Shown here: piece after piece, positions 45,765-52,333 of the stretch
Position numbering within the stretch: position 1 is the stretch's first letter
Layout of the letters: the number at the start of each line of letters is the position of its first letter
The notes under the pieces: model-generated
Told to the model about the DNA's origin: nothing
Database searches by the model: none
Seen by the model: only the letters and a program-made list of their open reading frames with translations
Translations under genes and position numbers: made by a program
NCBI RefSeq assembly: GCF_012271765.1
Contig: NZ_VRKO01000016.1
Location: 372,001-436,000, forward strand
Direction of reading: 5' to 3'
Origin: Erwinia rhapontici
GTDB taxonomy: Bacteria; Pseudomonadota; Gammaproteobacteria; Enterobacterales; Enterobacteriaceae
Length of the DNA stretch: 64,000 bases

Positions 45765-45841
45765 TGGTGACCCTTACTGGACTTGAACCAGTGACCAGGC
45801 GGTTATGAGCCGCATGCTCTGACCGACTGAGCTAAAGGGCC
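45765..45841 (-). tRNA. tRNA with CAU anticodon (Ile2/lysidine type or Met), prophage-encoded
   Basis: On the minus strand a full 77-nt cloverleaf with encoded CCA can be folded. The acceptor is GGCCCTT / AAGGGTC with one G-U pair, D arm GCTC...GAGC, anticodon arm GCGG-CTCATAA-CCGC with one mismatch at the stem base, T arm ACTGG-TTCAAGT-CCAGT, discriminator A. It resembles E. coli ileX (tRNA-Ile2), whose CAU is modified by TilS to read AUA; Met is the alternative. Phage tRNAs often offset codon-usage differences. Confidence 0.9.
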
Positions 45842-46005
45842 GAAATATGTGTGGTGCCAGATGCTTATCTTCTGGTTGTCTCTGAGGACTGCAATTCACC
45901 ACATCGGCAAGGGCATTCGCTTCACGTCTCTAAAGCGTTCGAAAACACCCGTGTTACAAAAGCCCTTGCCGATGTGACCAGTGCCGCCGCAGCGTCGCGG
46001 ATTGG

Positions 46006-46158
46006 TTATTCAATAACTTCAGCCAAGCGATAACTACCTGGGAATTGCTTAACTTTTTCGAGGTAATTACGTGCATCGTGCTCATCAGAGAATTCTCTCG
46101 AAACAAGCCACTTCCCTCGGATTTCGCCACCCTCGACTTTAAAAAGAACAAGAAACAT
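46006..46158 (-). CDS. Small phage protein (50 aa)
   Basis: A short frame too small for usual gene finding: it begins MFLVLFKVEGGEIRGKWLVS and ends YRLAEVIE. The ATG shares its A with the last base of the preceding stop (TAATG), a coupled start. The sequence is balanced alpha/beta (VSREFSDEHDARNYLEKVKQ) and looks coding. Function unknown. Confidence 0.6.
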   Translation of the reverse strand: MFLVLFKVEGGEIRGKWLVSREFSDEHDARNYLEKVKQFPGSYRLAEVIE

Positions 46159-46379
46159 TAAGCCTCCATCCATTTTCGGAACTTTGCTGCCTGGTTGGCA
46201 GATGAAATTAAACCTGGTTCCTGCATTGTGCTGGCGCGATAAATCTCAACTTCAGGTGCGTGGGTGCTAAAGCGCGGACCGTCAATGAGATAGACTGAAC
46301 CCTGACTACTGAAAACGTTAGGGTTTTTCATTCCCACAATCATCTTGGCGAAATCTATTTTTTTCGTGTTGAAAGCCAT
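46158..46379 (-). CDS. Small phage protein, first gene of the pL operon (73 aa)
   Basis: MAFNTKKIDFAKMIVGMKNP starts a 73-aa product with beta-like middle (VYLIDGPRFSTHAPEVEIYR) and helical end (ANQAAKFRKWMEA). It is the first gene after pL and its leader hairpin. The position is that of N or cIII in lambda, but it shows neither arginine-rich N-type motif nor cIII-like amphipathic helix. Unknown. Confidence 0.68.
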   Translation of the reverse strand: MAFNTKKIDFAKMIVGMKNPNVFSSQGSVYLIDGPRFSTHAPEVEIYRASTMQEPGLISSANQAAKFRKWMEA

Positions 46380-46423
46380 CTTCTCTACTCCGCTAAGTGG
46401 CAGACCATGTATGCATTAAAAAG

Positions 46424-46480
46424 GACGGTCAAACAGGGCGGGACCTACTTACCCTGGATGGTAAAACCCTGCTGACCGTC
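46424..46480 (-). other. Long hairpin in the pL leader RNA
   Basis: In the leftward transcript GACGGTCA...CAGGG pairs with CCCTG...TGACCGTC (8 plus 5 bp with a small bulge; outer arms 46424-46438 and 46466-46480). It lies just downstream of pL and before the first gene. Candidate roles are a put-like antitermination RNA (HK022 type) or an attenuator. No boxA/boxB pair is evident. Confidence 0.5.
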
Positions 46481-46517
46481 AAGACTACACACAGCGTTTA
46501 ACTCTTTGCTGAAATCA

Positions 46518-46557
46518 ATTAAACAATAGCTTTATTGCTGTGTCAACTAAATGTTTA
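46518..46557 (-). promoter_or_regulatory. Leftward early promoter pL with two repressor operators (OL)
   Basis: On the minus strand TTGACA (46546-46541), a 17-base spacer and TTTAAT (46523-46518) form a strong sigma70 promoter. TAAAG-N5-GTTTA (46534-46520) covers the -10 and TAAAC-N5-GTTGA (46557-46543) covers the -35; they are 23 bp apart, the same arrangement as at pR. Confidence 0.75.
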
Positions 46558-46587
46558 TATCTGGGTTTTCGAGGCGCAGCGAAAGGC

Positions 46588-46613
46588 ATACGCCCAGCAT
46601 GAGCTGGGCATAC
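46588..46613 (-). terminator. Stem-loop after the repressor gene
   Basis: GCCCAGC / GCTGGGC with loop TCAT and further weaker pairs follows the repressor stop. The T tract is poor (GCCTTTCG), so it may be an inefficient terminator or overlap pL. Confidence 0.4.
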
Positions 46614-46630
46614 ATACAGGAAGAGGGGGA

Positions 46631-47299
46631 TTAGTCTTTGGAAACGTCTTCGGCTGATATAAAGCGAGTTGCTTTGATAATTCCCGAAACAAAATGGATT
46701 TTTACAACGTTGGATGGGGGCATTGTGATCGGCTTGTGGTCATTGTTGATGCTAGTGAATTGATAGTCACCATCACGAGTAAAATTAAGTATTTTTATCA
46801 TGTTGTGTCCATCTGCTGTGCGGATAAAAACCTCATCGCCCGGATGCACTTTCGTGTTGGGTTCAATAACGACAAACTCACCAGACTGGATTCGTGGCCA
46901 CATGCTATCTCCGCGAACACGAACGCCATAAGCACGGTTGTCGCTGCTGTAAATTTGCAGCCACCCGGCGTGGAACTCCATCATATCAATCAAGCCATCC
47001 ATACCCAGCACTGCATCACCTATTACAGGGATAACTCCATCCCTTGCACCACCAACAAGCTCAATGCTGTCTGAGCCATTATCTTCGCCCAGTATCCATG
47101 ACAGACTTAAGCCAGTTGAAGCCGCTATTTTGATAGCTGCCGTCTTCCCAATTTCACCACGCTTGAACCAGTTATTCACAGCCTGAGGGCTAACTTCAGC
47201 CAGCCTGGCTAAACCAGCCTTCGTCACATTCGCTGCTTTAAGTAGTTCCTCTGGGCGACTGAGCTTGACCATCTCTCTTTCCACGCTTTTATCTTTCAT
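46631..47299 (-). CDS. Phage CI-type repressor (HTH plus S24 peptidase-like domain)
   Basis: The product is 222 aa from 47299; a start at 47272 (MVKLSRPEELLKAAN) has a better GGAAAGAGAG and is quite possible. The HTH is AGLARLAEVSPQAVNNWFKRG (~28-48). The S24 domain has nucleophile S132 (GDSMWPRI) and K169 (GHNMIKIL), 37 apart as in LexA. At the expected cleavage position, ~35 residues before S132, the sequence is VLGM, with no Ala-Gly or Cys-Gly, so RecA-stimulated self-cleavage may be lost. It lies between OL and OR, divergent from the Cro-like gene, as a lambdoid master repressor. Confidence 0.88.
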   Translation of the reverse strand: MKDKSVEREMVKLSRPEELLKAANVTKAGLARLAEVSPQAVNNWFKRGEIGKTAAIKIAASTGLSLSWILGEDNGSDSIELVGGARDGVIPVIGDAVLGMDGLIDMMEFHAGWLQIYSSDNRAYGVRVRGDSMWPRIQSGEFVVIEPNTKVHPGDEVFIRTADGHNMIKILNFTRDGDYQFTSINNDHKPITMPPSNVVKIHFVSGIIKATRFISAEDVSKD

Positions 47300-47309
47300 C
47301 CCTTAATAA

Positions 47310-47374
47310 TAAACCTTTTGTTTACACGCAGGAATAAACAAAAGATTGACGTTTATATAAACTTATTGTTTAAT
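47310..47374 (+). promoter_or_regulatory. pR promoter with three repressor operators (OR)
   Basis: Three 15-bp sites share TAAAC-N5-GTTTA: a perfect copy at 47310-47324, a half-conserved copy at 47335-47349 (TAAAC-N5-ATTGA) and a perfect copy at 47358-47372, spaced 25 and 23 bp. TTGACG (47346-47351), 17 bases, TTTAAT (47369-47374) make pR. The -10 is inside the right operator and the -35 inside the middle one. The left operator overlaps the likely repressor promoter (TATTAT read leftward near 47311-47306). Confidence 0.8.
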
Positions 47375-47404
47375 CTCACCATCAACAAAAACTGGAGATT
47401 TTTC

Positions 47405-47647
47405 ATGACCCCATTAGGCAAGGCGATCAAGGCAGCAGGTTCGGCAAGAGCTTTAGCAGAGAAGCTCGGAGTATCTGCAATGAGCATCAGCTATTGGCAG
47501 CATCGCTCATCAGGGATGGTTCCGGCAGAGCGAGTGATCCGCGTTTTTGAGGTTACAGGTGTAACCCCTCATGAGCTTCGCCCTGACCTTTATCCAAACC
47601 CAACAGACGGAATGACAGAGATTAGTCGTTCAGCTGGCGCACGTTAA
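47405..47647 (+). CDS. Cro-like regulator (YdaS-type HTH)
   Basis: Start at 47405 with CTGGAG upstream gives 80 aa: MTPLGKAIKAAGSARALAEK. The HTH reads SARALAEKLGVSAMSISYWQ, as in YdaS/Cro-like proteins, followed by VPAERVIRVFEVTGVTPHEL. The upstream open frame runs through the operator region and is not used. It is the first gene from pR, about 30 bases after the -10, and should repress the repressor promoter. Confidence 0.85.
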   Translation: MTPLGKAIKAAGSARALAEKLGVSAMSISYWQHRSSGMVPAERVIRVFEVTGVTPHELRPDLYPNPTDGMTEISRSAGAR

Positions 47648-47666
47648 CTACCAAAAGGACAGGGAA

Positions 47667-48191
47667 ATGGTGGAATTACAGCAGATCGTGATTCAGGCAT
47701 GTAAGGGCTACGAAGGTACTAACGCTCAGATAGCTGAACTGATGGGGTTGAAATACAGCGAGTTTAACAACCGCCTGCACATGAAGAACGGCACACGCTT
47801 CTTCGACATGGACCAGCTGGCCTACATGCAACACGTGGTGGGTTATCCGTTCCTGGCTGATTACTTTGCATCACAGTTTGGAATGTTGGTCGTTGATAAC
47901 CCGACTCCAGAGCTGGTGGACAATGTGGATTTATTAACTCTTCAGATGCGCGCTGATGCAGCGAGAGGCCTTGCAGCTCAAGGCAAGCTGGATGCTGAGG
48001 AGGATGGAGTAGTTGAGTACCACGAACTGAAATCAGTAACACAGAGCTTCATGAAGTCCATTCGTTATATGAAGCAGGGTGTACTGATGTGGGCAGCGTT
48101 GCACGGCATGCAGGCCGAAGCAGCGGATTTACTGGTGGGCAGAAAAGTTGATGCCCAGGAGATTGCAGCCCCTGGGCATCGGCGCACTTAA
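47667..48191 (+). CDS. YmfL-family putative phage regulator (CII-position protein)
   Basis: A 174-aa protein I associate with e14 YmfL: MVELQQIVIQACKGYEGTNA, an HTH-like NAQIAELMGLKYSEFNNRLHMK, then FDMDQLAYMQHVVGYPFLADYFASQFGM and a C-terminal helical part. In e14 ymfL follows croE, as here. It occupies the place of lambda cII and may set the lysis-lysogeny decision. AAGGACAGGG precedes the ATG. Confidence 0.75.
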   Translation: MVELQQIVIQACKGYEGTNAQIAELMGLKYSEFNNRLHMKNGTRFFDMDQLAYMQHVVGYPFLADYFASQFGMLVVDNPTPELVDNVDLLTLQMRADAARGLAAQGKLDAEEDGVVEYHELKSVTQSFMKSIRYMKQGVLMWAALHGMQAEAADLLVGRKVDAQEIAAPGHRRT

Positions 48192-48216
48192 GTCACTTCG
48201 CGGAGACAATAAGCAC

Positions 48217-48414
48217 ATGAACACTTTACTAAAAAAATCGGGTATACAGCAAATGCGTTGTAAGGCGATGACGGGAGGTAAGTCCCCGGCCTCGTTCTCG
48301 TATGAAGCAAGATTACCTGGCCAGATGGATTTCAACAACTACCAATACGTTCTGCCACGGGTAGACGTGGAGTCGTTCTGGAAGCGCGTAAACGCGATGG
48401 GGGGGGGCTTATGA
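48217..48414 (+). CDS. Small phage protein (65 aa)
   Basis: ATG 48217 follows GCGGAGACAATAAGC; the product begins MNTLLKKSGIQQMRCKAMTG and is basic with RLPGQMDFNNYQYVLPRVDV in the middle. No motif recognised. It overlaps the next gene by four bases (ATGA) after a run of nine G (GGGGGGGGG) that could be slippage-prone. Confidence 0.6.
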   Translation: MNTLLKKSGIQQMRCKAMTGGKSPASFSYEARLPGQMDFNNYQYVLPRVDVESFWKRVNAMGGGL

Positions 48415-48665
48415 ACCCTGTCGATTTTATCCAGACAAACCTCGTTAAAAAGCTTCTGGAGGAAGGATTCCCGGCTGACGTTGCCAACAGTGGCGCACTG
48501 GTCGGCGTTGATCACTACAGACGTTGCAGCCAGGCATCAAAGAAGGGTGCGATGTTTGACGACTGTCTGCATTACGCACGCTTACACGCGACCTACAGCA
48601 CTCCAAAAGCTAATCGCCCTAAGCGCACGCGTAAATCTAAATCAGCTGGGGGTGCACGTGCATGA
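48411..48665 (+). CDS. Small phage protein (84 aa)
   Basis: MNPVDFIQTNLVKKLLEEGF begins an amphipathic helical protein with a basic C-terminus (KANRPKRTRKSKSAGGARA), suggesting DNA or RNA contact. It is coupled upstream by ATGA and overlaps the next start by 8 bases. Function unknown; similar small genes precede replication genes in lambdoid phages. Confidence 0.65.
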   Translation: MNPVDFIQTNLVKKLLEEGFPADVANSGALVGVDHYRRCSQASKKGAMFDDCLHYARLHATYSTPKANRPKRTRKSKSAGGARA

Positions 48666-48834
48666 AGACAGCCAAAACCTCAATCGCAAATATCGCGACC
48701 CACGTGGCGTTCTCGTCAAAGTCATTCGTTGGGACAAAGTTAATCAGCAGGTCATCTTCCTGCGCGAAGGATATCCGCACGAGTGCATGCAGCCGCTTGA
48801 GCGCTTCGTTAAGAAATTCACGAGGGTTCTATGA
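48658..48834 (+). CDS. DUF4222-like small phage protein (58 aa)
   Basis: The likely start is GTG 48658 (or GTG 48652), after GCTGGGGG, overlapping the previous stop. The product VHEDSQNLNRKYRDPRGVLV...VIFLREGYPHECMQPLERF...FTRV has the R-x-GY-x-EC-x-QP-x-x-x-F pattern I associate with DUF4222 phage proteins. Unknown function. Its stop overlaps the replication gene by four bases. Confidence 0.65.
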   Translation: MHEDSQNLNRKYRDPRGVLVKVIRWDKVNQQVIFLREGYPHECMQPLERFVKKFTRVL

Positions 48835-49865
48835 GCGTTAAGTTATCCGCATACGTCTGGGATGGCTGCGCACTGTCTGGCATGAAGCTGACAGAGGTGG
48901 TCATCATGGCTCGTCTTGCTGACTGGTGTAACGACGAGGGTGTTTGCTGGCCTAGCGTAGGGACTATTGCCCGTCAGATTGGCGCGGGTGAAAGCACTGT
49001 CCGTACTGCTATTGGCAAGCTTCAGAAAGAGGGCTGGTTAAGCCGCCGTCAGCGCCGCCAGGGGAACCGTAACGCATCCAATGTTTATCATCTGAACGTG
49101 GCAAAACTGCGTGAAGCGGCCAACAAAGTTCATACGCCAGAATCTGACACATCAAAATCTGATGCATCAAAATCTGACGCGTCGAAATCTGAGGCCTCAA
49201 ATTCTGACCCGTCGAATAACTGCCGCGAAACAGGTTTTCACCCGTCAGCATCTGGGGGCGATCCGTTAGTAAATTCAAAACAAGAACCATCAGATAAAAA
49301 CACTTCTGTCCAACCGCCTTCAGCGGCAGGACTGGATGACAAAATTTCTGAAGAAATCCACGTAACAGACCAGGCGATTCTTGTGCTGAAGCATCTGAAC
49401 CTGATGACCGGTGCAAAATACACAACGGCCAAAGCCACTCTGGAGAACATCAGGGCGCGTCTGGTCGATGGTCACACAGTCGACGAGCTGAAAACTGTTG
49501 TTGAGTACATGTCCGACCGCTGGCTGGGAACTGAGTGGTCAAAGCACCTGACCCCGCCGACGATATTTCATCCGGCTAAATTCCCGGCGAACCTCCTTGG
49601 AGCGCAGGCATGGGAGAAATCAGGACGTGCAGCAGCGGCACAACGAGCGGAGCCAGTGAACACCGCTGAACGTGACGATGCCTTCAAGCGCCTGGTGGCA
49701 AACCCTGGCAAACCCCGTAACCGTATCGAGGAACTGGCTAAACGCGCAGCTGGCAAGGCTGGCCTTGGCCGGATGAACGAATCGATCGCTCGTAACTCGT
49801 GGAAAAGCATCTGGACAGAAGCGGTGAAGAACGCGGCAGAAGAAAACCAGCAGGAGTCAGCATGA
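48831..49865 (+). CDS. Phage replication initiator-type protein (O-like, HTH plus conserved phage C-terminal domain)
   Basis: A 344-aa protein. The N-terminal winged helix (KLTEVVIMARLADWCNDEGV, CWPSVGTIARQIGAGESTVRTAIGKLQKEGWL, ~residues 20-70) is typical of phage replication proteins. A low-complexity linker of SDASK-like repeats (~104-128) is encoded by DNA iterons. The C-terminal domain (TGAKYTTAKATLENIRARLV, EWSKHLTPPTIFHPAKFPANL) is the conserved phage C-terminal replisome module. It probably binds the origin inside its own gene, as lambda O does, and loads the host helicase, since no phage helicase gene follows. Confidence 0.82.
   Translation: MSVKLSAYVWDGCALSGMKLTEVVIMARLADWCNDEGVCWPSVGTIARQIGAGESTVRTAIGKLQKEGWLSRRQRRQGNRNASNVYHLNVAKLREAANKVHTPESDTSKSDASKSDASKSEASNSDPSNNCRETGFHPSASGGDPLVNSKQEPSDKNTSVQPPSAAGLDDKISEEIHVTDQAILVLKHLNLMTGAKYTTAKATLENIRARLVDGHTVDELKTVVEYMSDRWLGTEWSKHLTPPTIFHPAKFPANLLGAQAWEKSGRAAAAQRAEPVNTAERDDAFKRLVANPGKPRNRIEELAKRAAGKAGLGRMNESIARNSWKSIWTEAVKNAAEENQQESA
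49141..49215 (+). repeat. Five 15-bp iterons inside the replication gene (predicted origin)
   Basis: Five contiguous 15-bp units begin at 49141, 49156, 49171, 49186 and 49201 with the pattern AATCTGA-N3-TC(A/G)A. Three have perfect palindromic centres that differ from one another: TGATGCATCA, GACGCGTC and TGAGGCCTCA. They encode SD(T/A/E/P)SK-like repeats. Placement within the initiator gene mirrors the lambda origin. Confidence 0.8.
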
Positions 49866-50308
49866 ATATTCGTGAGATGGCTATCGAGTTTGTTCGCAAT
49901 AACCCTGGCTGCACGTCAACGCAGATCGCTAACGGAGCTGGCATCCCGAAGCGACTTATCCAGCCGCTTATGTCGGAGCTTTACATCGAAGAAATCGTTT
50001 CCCGTTACTCGCATTACGCGCACCCGTTTTACTACCGCATCCCCCTGGATTCAGACCAGGAGAGTCTGGGTAAAAAGTATGACCTTCACCGTGCTAAAGC
50101 AATCGATCTGGAGAAGCGCGGCCTGTGGCGTAGAGCTGCCCGTGAATGGCTTCTGGCGATGGATGGTACCGACAACTCCGTAGCCCGCGATAAAGCTACC
50201 GTTCGTCGTGAGCACTGCATCAGTCAGGGCCGGGTAGGGGTCGCATACGACACCCCGGGGATCGGCGTAGCGGTTGTGCCAGAGATTGATCACTGGAGGG
50301 ACTGGTGA
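49862..50308 (+). CDS. Winged-helix/PerC-like phage regulator
   Basis: Start ATG 49862 (ATGA overlap with the replication gene) gives 148 aa. The N-terminus is a winged helix (MNIREMAIEFVRNNPGCTST, QIANGAGIPKRLIQPLMSEL). The C-terminal half (AKAIDLEKRGLWRRAAREWL, TVRREHCISQ) resembles the PerC-type domain of virulence regulators. Phage PerC-like proteins can activate host virulence promoters in pathogenic E. coli; here only the domain resemblance is seen. Confidence 0.72.
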   Translation: MNIREMAIEFVRNNPGCTSTQIANGAGIPKRLIQPLMSELYIEEIVSRYSHYAHPFYYRIPLDSDQESLGKKYDLHRAKAIDLEKRGLWRRAAREWLLAMDGTDNSVARDKATVRREHCISQGRVGVAYDTPGIGVAVVPEIDHWRDW

Positions 50309-50427
50309 TGAAGAAATTGCGGGAGCACTTCACCCGGCACGAAATTTTCTATCACAGCATTCAACTCGCTAGCGTAATGATTTTTCTTCTCTTTTTGGCC
50401 CTGGTATTGGAGATGGTAAGCAAATGA
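50308..50427 (+). CDS. Very small single-helix membrane protein (39 aa)
   Basis: The frame 50308-50427 starts one base into the previous stop (TGATG) with GGAGGG upstream and ends overlapping the next start (ATGA). It encodes MKKLREHFTRHEIFYHSIQL followed by a clear membrane helix (ASVMIFLLFLALVLEMV). Tight coupling on both sides supports it as a real gene. Function unknown. Confidence 0.7.
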   Translation: MKKLREHFTRHEIFYHSIQLASVMIFLLFLALVLEMVSK

Positions 50428-51707
50428 CTTCACTTTCAGTAGTACACAAAAACCGCGACGAATCTGAAACCGATATCGTCCCACGCAAAACCTACTTCGC
50501 AGGGCTGAAAGAGTTCTATGTTGAGCCCGGCTATAACGTTCGCGACATCGATCAGACGCATGTTGAAGAGTTCCGTGATGCTTTTATTCTCGGTGAAGAA
50601 GTCCCGGCGCTGGTGGTTCAGGTCACAGAGCAGGGCTTAAAAATCATCGACGGCCACCATCGTTACTACGGTGCATTGCTGGCGACTGAAGCAGGCACTG
50701 AAGTGGCTCGTCTGGAATGCAAAGACGCCAAAGGCACAGAAGCTGATCGCATTGCACTGATGGTCACCAGTTCCCAAGGACGATCACTGCTGCCGTTGGA
50801 GCGCGCAGGCGCATATCAGCGCTTGATGAATCAGGGCTGGACCGAAGCCGAAATTGCGAAAAAAGTAAAACGTTCTGTGGCTGACATTGAGCATCACCTC
50901 CAGTTGCTCGAAGTAGGCGACACGCTGATCGGTATGGTCCGTTCGGGGGAGGTTGCGGCAACAACAGCAGTATCATTATCACGTGAACACGGCACTAAAG
51001 CTGGCGCAGTAGCAGAAGAGAAGATGGCTGAGGCTAAAGCCGCTGGCAAAAAGAAACTGACCAAAGCCGCTGCTATTCCGCAGTTTAACGCTGGCAAAGC
51101 CCGCCGCCTGGTGGAACTGATGGCCGCATTCGAATTCAGTGATGATGGCTACAAGGCACCGGATGAAATTTATCTTGAGGCGATGGGCATTCTGGCCGAG
51201 TACCGCGAGAAGCATGGCGTGCCAGCGCCAACCATCACAGAAGGTGAAACGCTTGAAACCAAACTGCCCCTTCTGAAAGAAGACATCATCAACCAGAGCG
51301 GTGTAACGACCTGGGCATGTGCAGCGGCCGCGTTCGGCGACAAAGCAGAGTTCACATTCAGCGAATCGAAGTACGCGCACACATGGGCCAGCGACTCTTT
51401 GGAAAATCCTCAAGTCGTCGTTATCCCGGCAGAGACTATCCGCAAAGCCGTTGAGCTGGTGGACGCGTATTCATCAACTGACGAACTGCGGGCATTTGTT
51501 GATAAGCATTACGCCGATGAAACGACACGGGAAGACATGTTCCAGCGCTTCAGCCAGGTGTACAAAGAAAACCGAAACTTCGCCCCAACAGCAGCAGATT
51601 TCCTGAGATTACTGAATTGCACGCTGAGTTCTACCTGGGCAAATGTCAGAGAGTTACGTGCAGCAGTAAAGTCGGCCATCAAAGAGCTATCACCAGAGGT
51701 GGCCTGA
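50424..51707 (+). CDS. ParB/Srx-domain nuclease-like phage protein
   Basis: A 427-aa protein. Residues ~20-110 form a ParB N-terminal domain (EPGYNVRDIDQTHVEEFRDA, VQVTEQGLKIIDGHHRYYGA with the GHHR motif). An HTH follows (QGWTEAEIAKKVKRSVADIE, ~135-155), then a long helical region. Phage proteins of this kind are often annotated as ParB-like nucleases; true partition is unlikely in an integrated phage. It is coupled to the upstream membrane peptide and overlaps the methylase gene by one base. Confidence 0.82.
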   Translation: MTSLSVVHKNRDESETDIVPRKTYFAGLKEFYVEPGYNVRDIDQTHVEEFRDAFILGEEVPALVVQVTEQGLKIIDGHHRYYGALLATEAGTEVARLECKDAKGTEADRIALMVTSSQGRSLLPLERAGAYQRLMNQGWTEAEIAKKVKRSVADIEHHLQLLEVGDTLIGMVRSGEVAATTAVSLSREHGTKAGAVAEEKMAEAKAAGKKKLTKAAAIPQFNAGKARRLVELMAAFEFSDDGYKAPDEIYLEAMGILAEYREKHGVPAPTITEGETLETKLPLLKEDIINQSGVTTWACAAAAFGDKAEFTFSESKYAHTWASDSLENPQVVVIPAETIRKAVELVDAYSSTDELRAFVDKHYADETTREDMFQRFSQVYKENRNFAPTAADFLRLLNCTLSSTWANVRELRAAVKSAIKELSPEVA

Positions 51708-52333
51708 TGAAGTACGGACTGATTTACGCTGATCCTCCCTGGTCATATGGCAACACCATCAGCAACGGCGCAGCCAGCGATCACTACAGCACGATGAACC
51801 TTGCAGATATTAAGAGGCTCCCCGTATGGGAGCTTTCTGCGGACAACTCAGTGTTGGTGATGTGGTACACCGGCACTCATGTTGAAGAGGCCAGAGCCGT
51901 CGCTGAGGCGTGGGGCTTCGACGTTCGCCAGATGTTTCTGTTTACCTGGGTGAAGTTCAACGGCAGGGCAGAGCAGCGCTTCAACGCCGCATTGGAAGAG
52001 CAGACTATTCACGACTTCACCGACCTACTGGAAATGCTGAACGCTGAAACACGGATGAATCCCGGCAATTACACGCGGGGTAATCAGGAATCTGCGCTGG
52101 TGGCTGTCCGGGGAACGGGACTGGAACGCGCCAGCAGATCGGTAAAGCAGGTGATCTACTCCTGCCAGGGCGAGCACAGCACTAAACCAGCGGAGGCACG
52201 TTTTCGACTGGAACAGCTTTACGGTAATGTTTCGCGCATTGAGTTATTTGCACGCCGCCCTTCAGAGGGCTGGGATATCTGGGGCAATGAGTGTGACAGC
52301 AGCGTGCAGATGCTGCCGGGGAGGATTGCATGA
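51707..52333 (+). CDS. MT-A70 family adenine-N6 DNA methyltransferase
   Basis: Start ATG 51707 within the ParB-like stop (TGATG) gives 208 aa. The catalytic motif is YADPPWSYGN (DPPW at 9-12), followed by MNLADIKRLPVWELSADNSV, FLFTWVKFN and the C-terminal ELFARRPSEGWDIWGNE typical of MT-A70. It probably methylates adenine in phage DNA, protecting from host restriction or affecting replication. It overlaps the HNH gene by four bases. Confidence 0.87.
   Translation: MKYGLIYADPPWSYGNTISNGAASDHYSTMNLADIKRLPVWELSADNSVLVMWYTGTHVEEARAVAEAWGFDVRQMFLFTWVKFNGRAEQRFNAALEEQTIHDFTDLLEMLNAETRMNPGNYTRGNQESALVAVRGTGLERASRSVKQVIYSCQGEHSTKPAEARFRLEQLYGNVSRIELFARRPSEGWDIWGNECDSSVQMLPGRIA

Noticed and set aside
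45954-46151. 65-codon minus-strand frame
   Set aside because: It overlaps the better supported 50-aa frame (TAATG start) in another phase and has no ribosome site.
46158-46379. N antiterminator
   Set aside because: No arginine-rich N-terminus and no nut boxes downstream of pL or pR.
47667-48191. Lambda CII homologue
   Set aside because: Right position but the sequence fits YmfL-type better and is about twice CII length.
50424-51707. Plasmid partition gene indicating a plasmid-prophage
   Set aside because: No ParA partner or parS-like repeats, and an integrase is present; phage ParB-like proteins are common.
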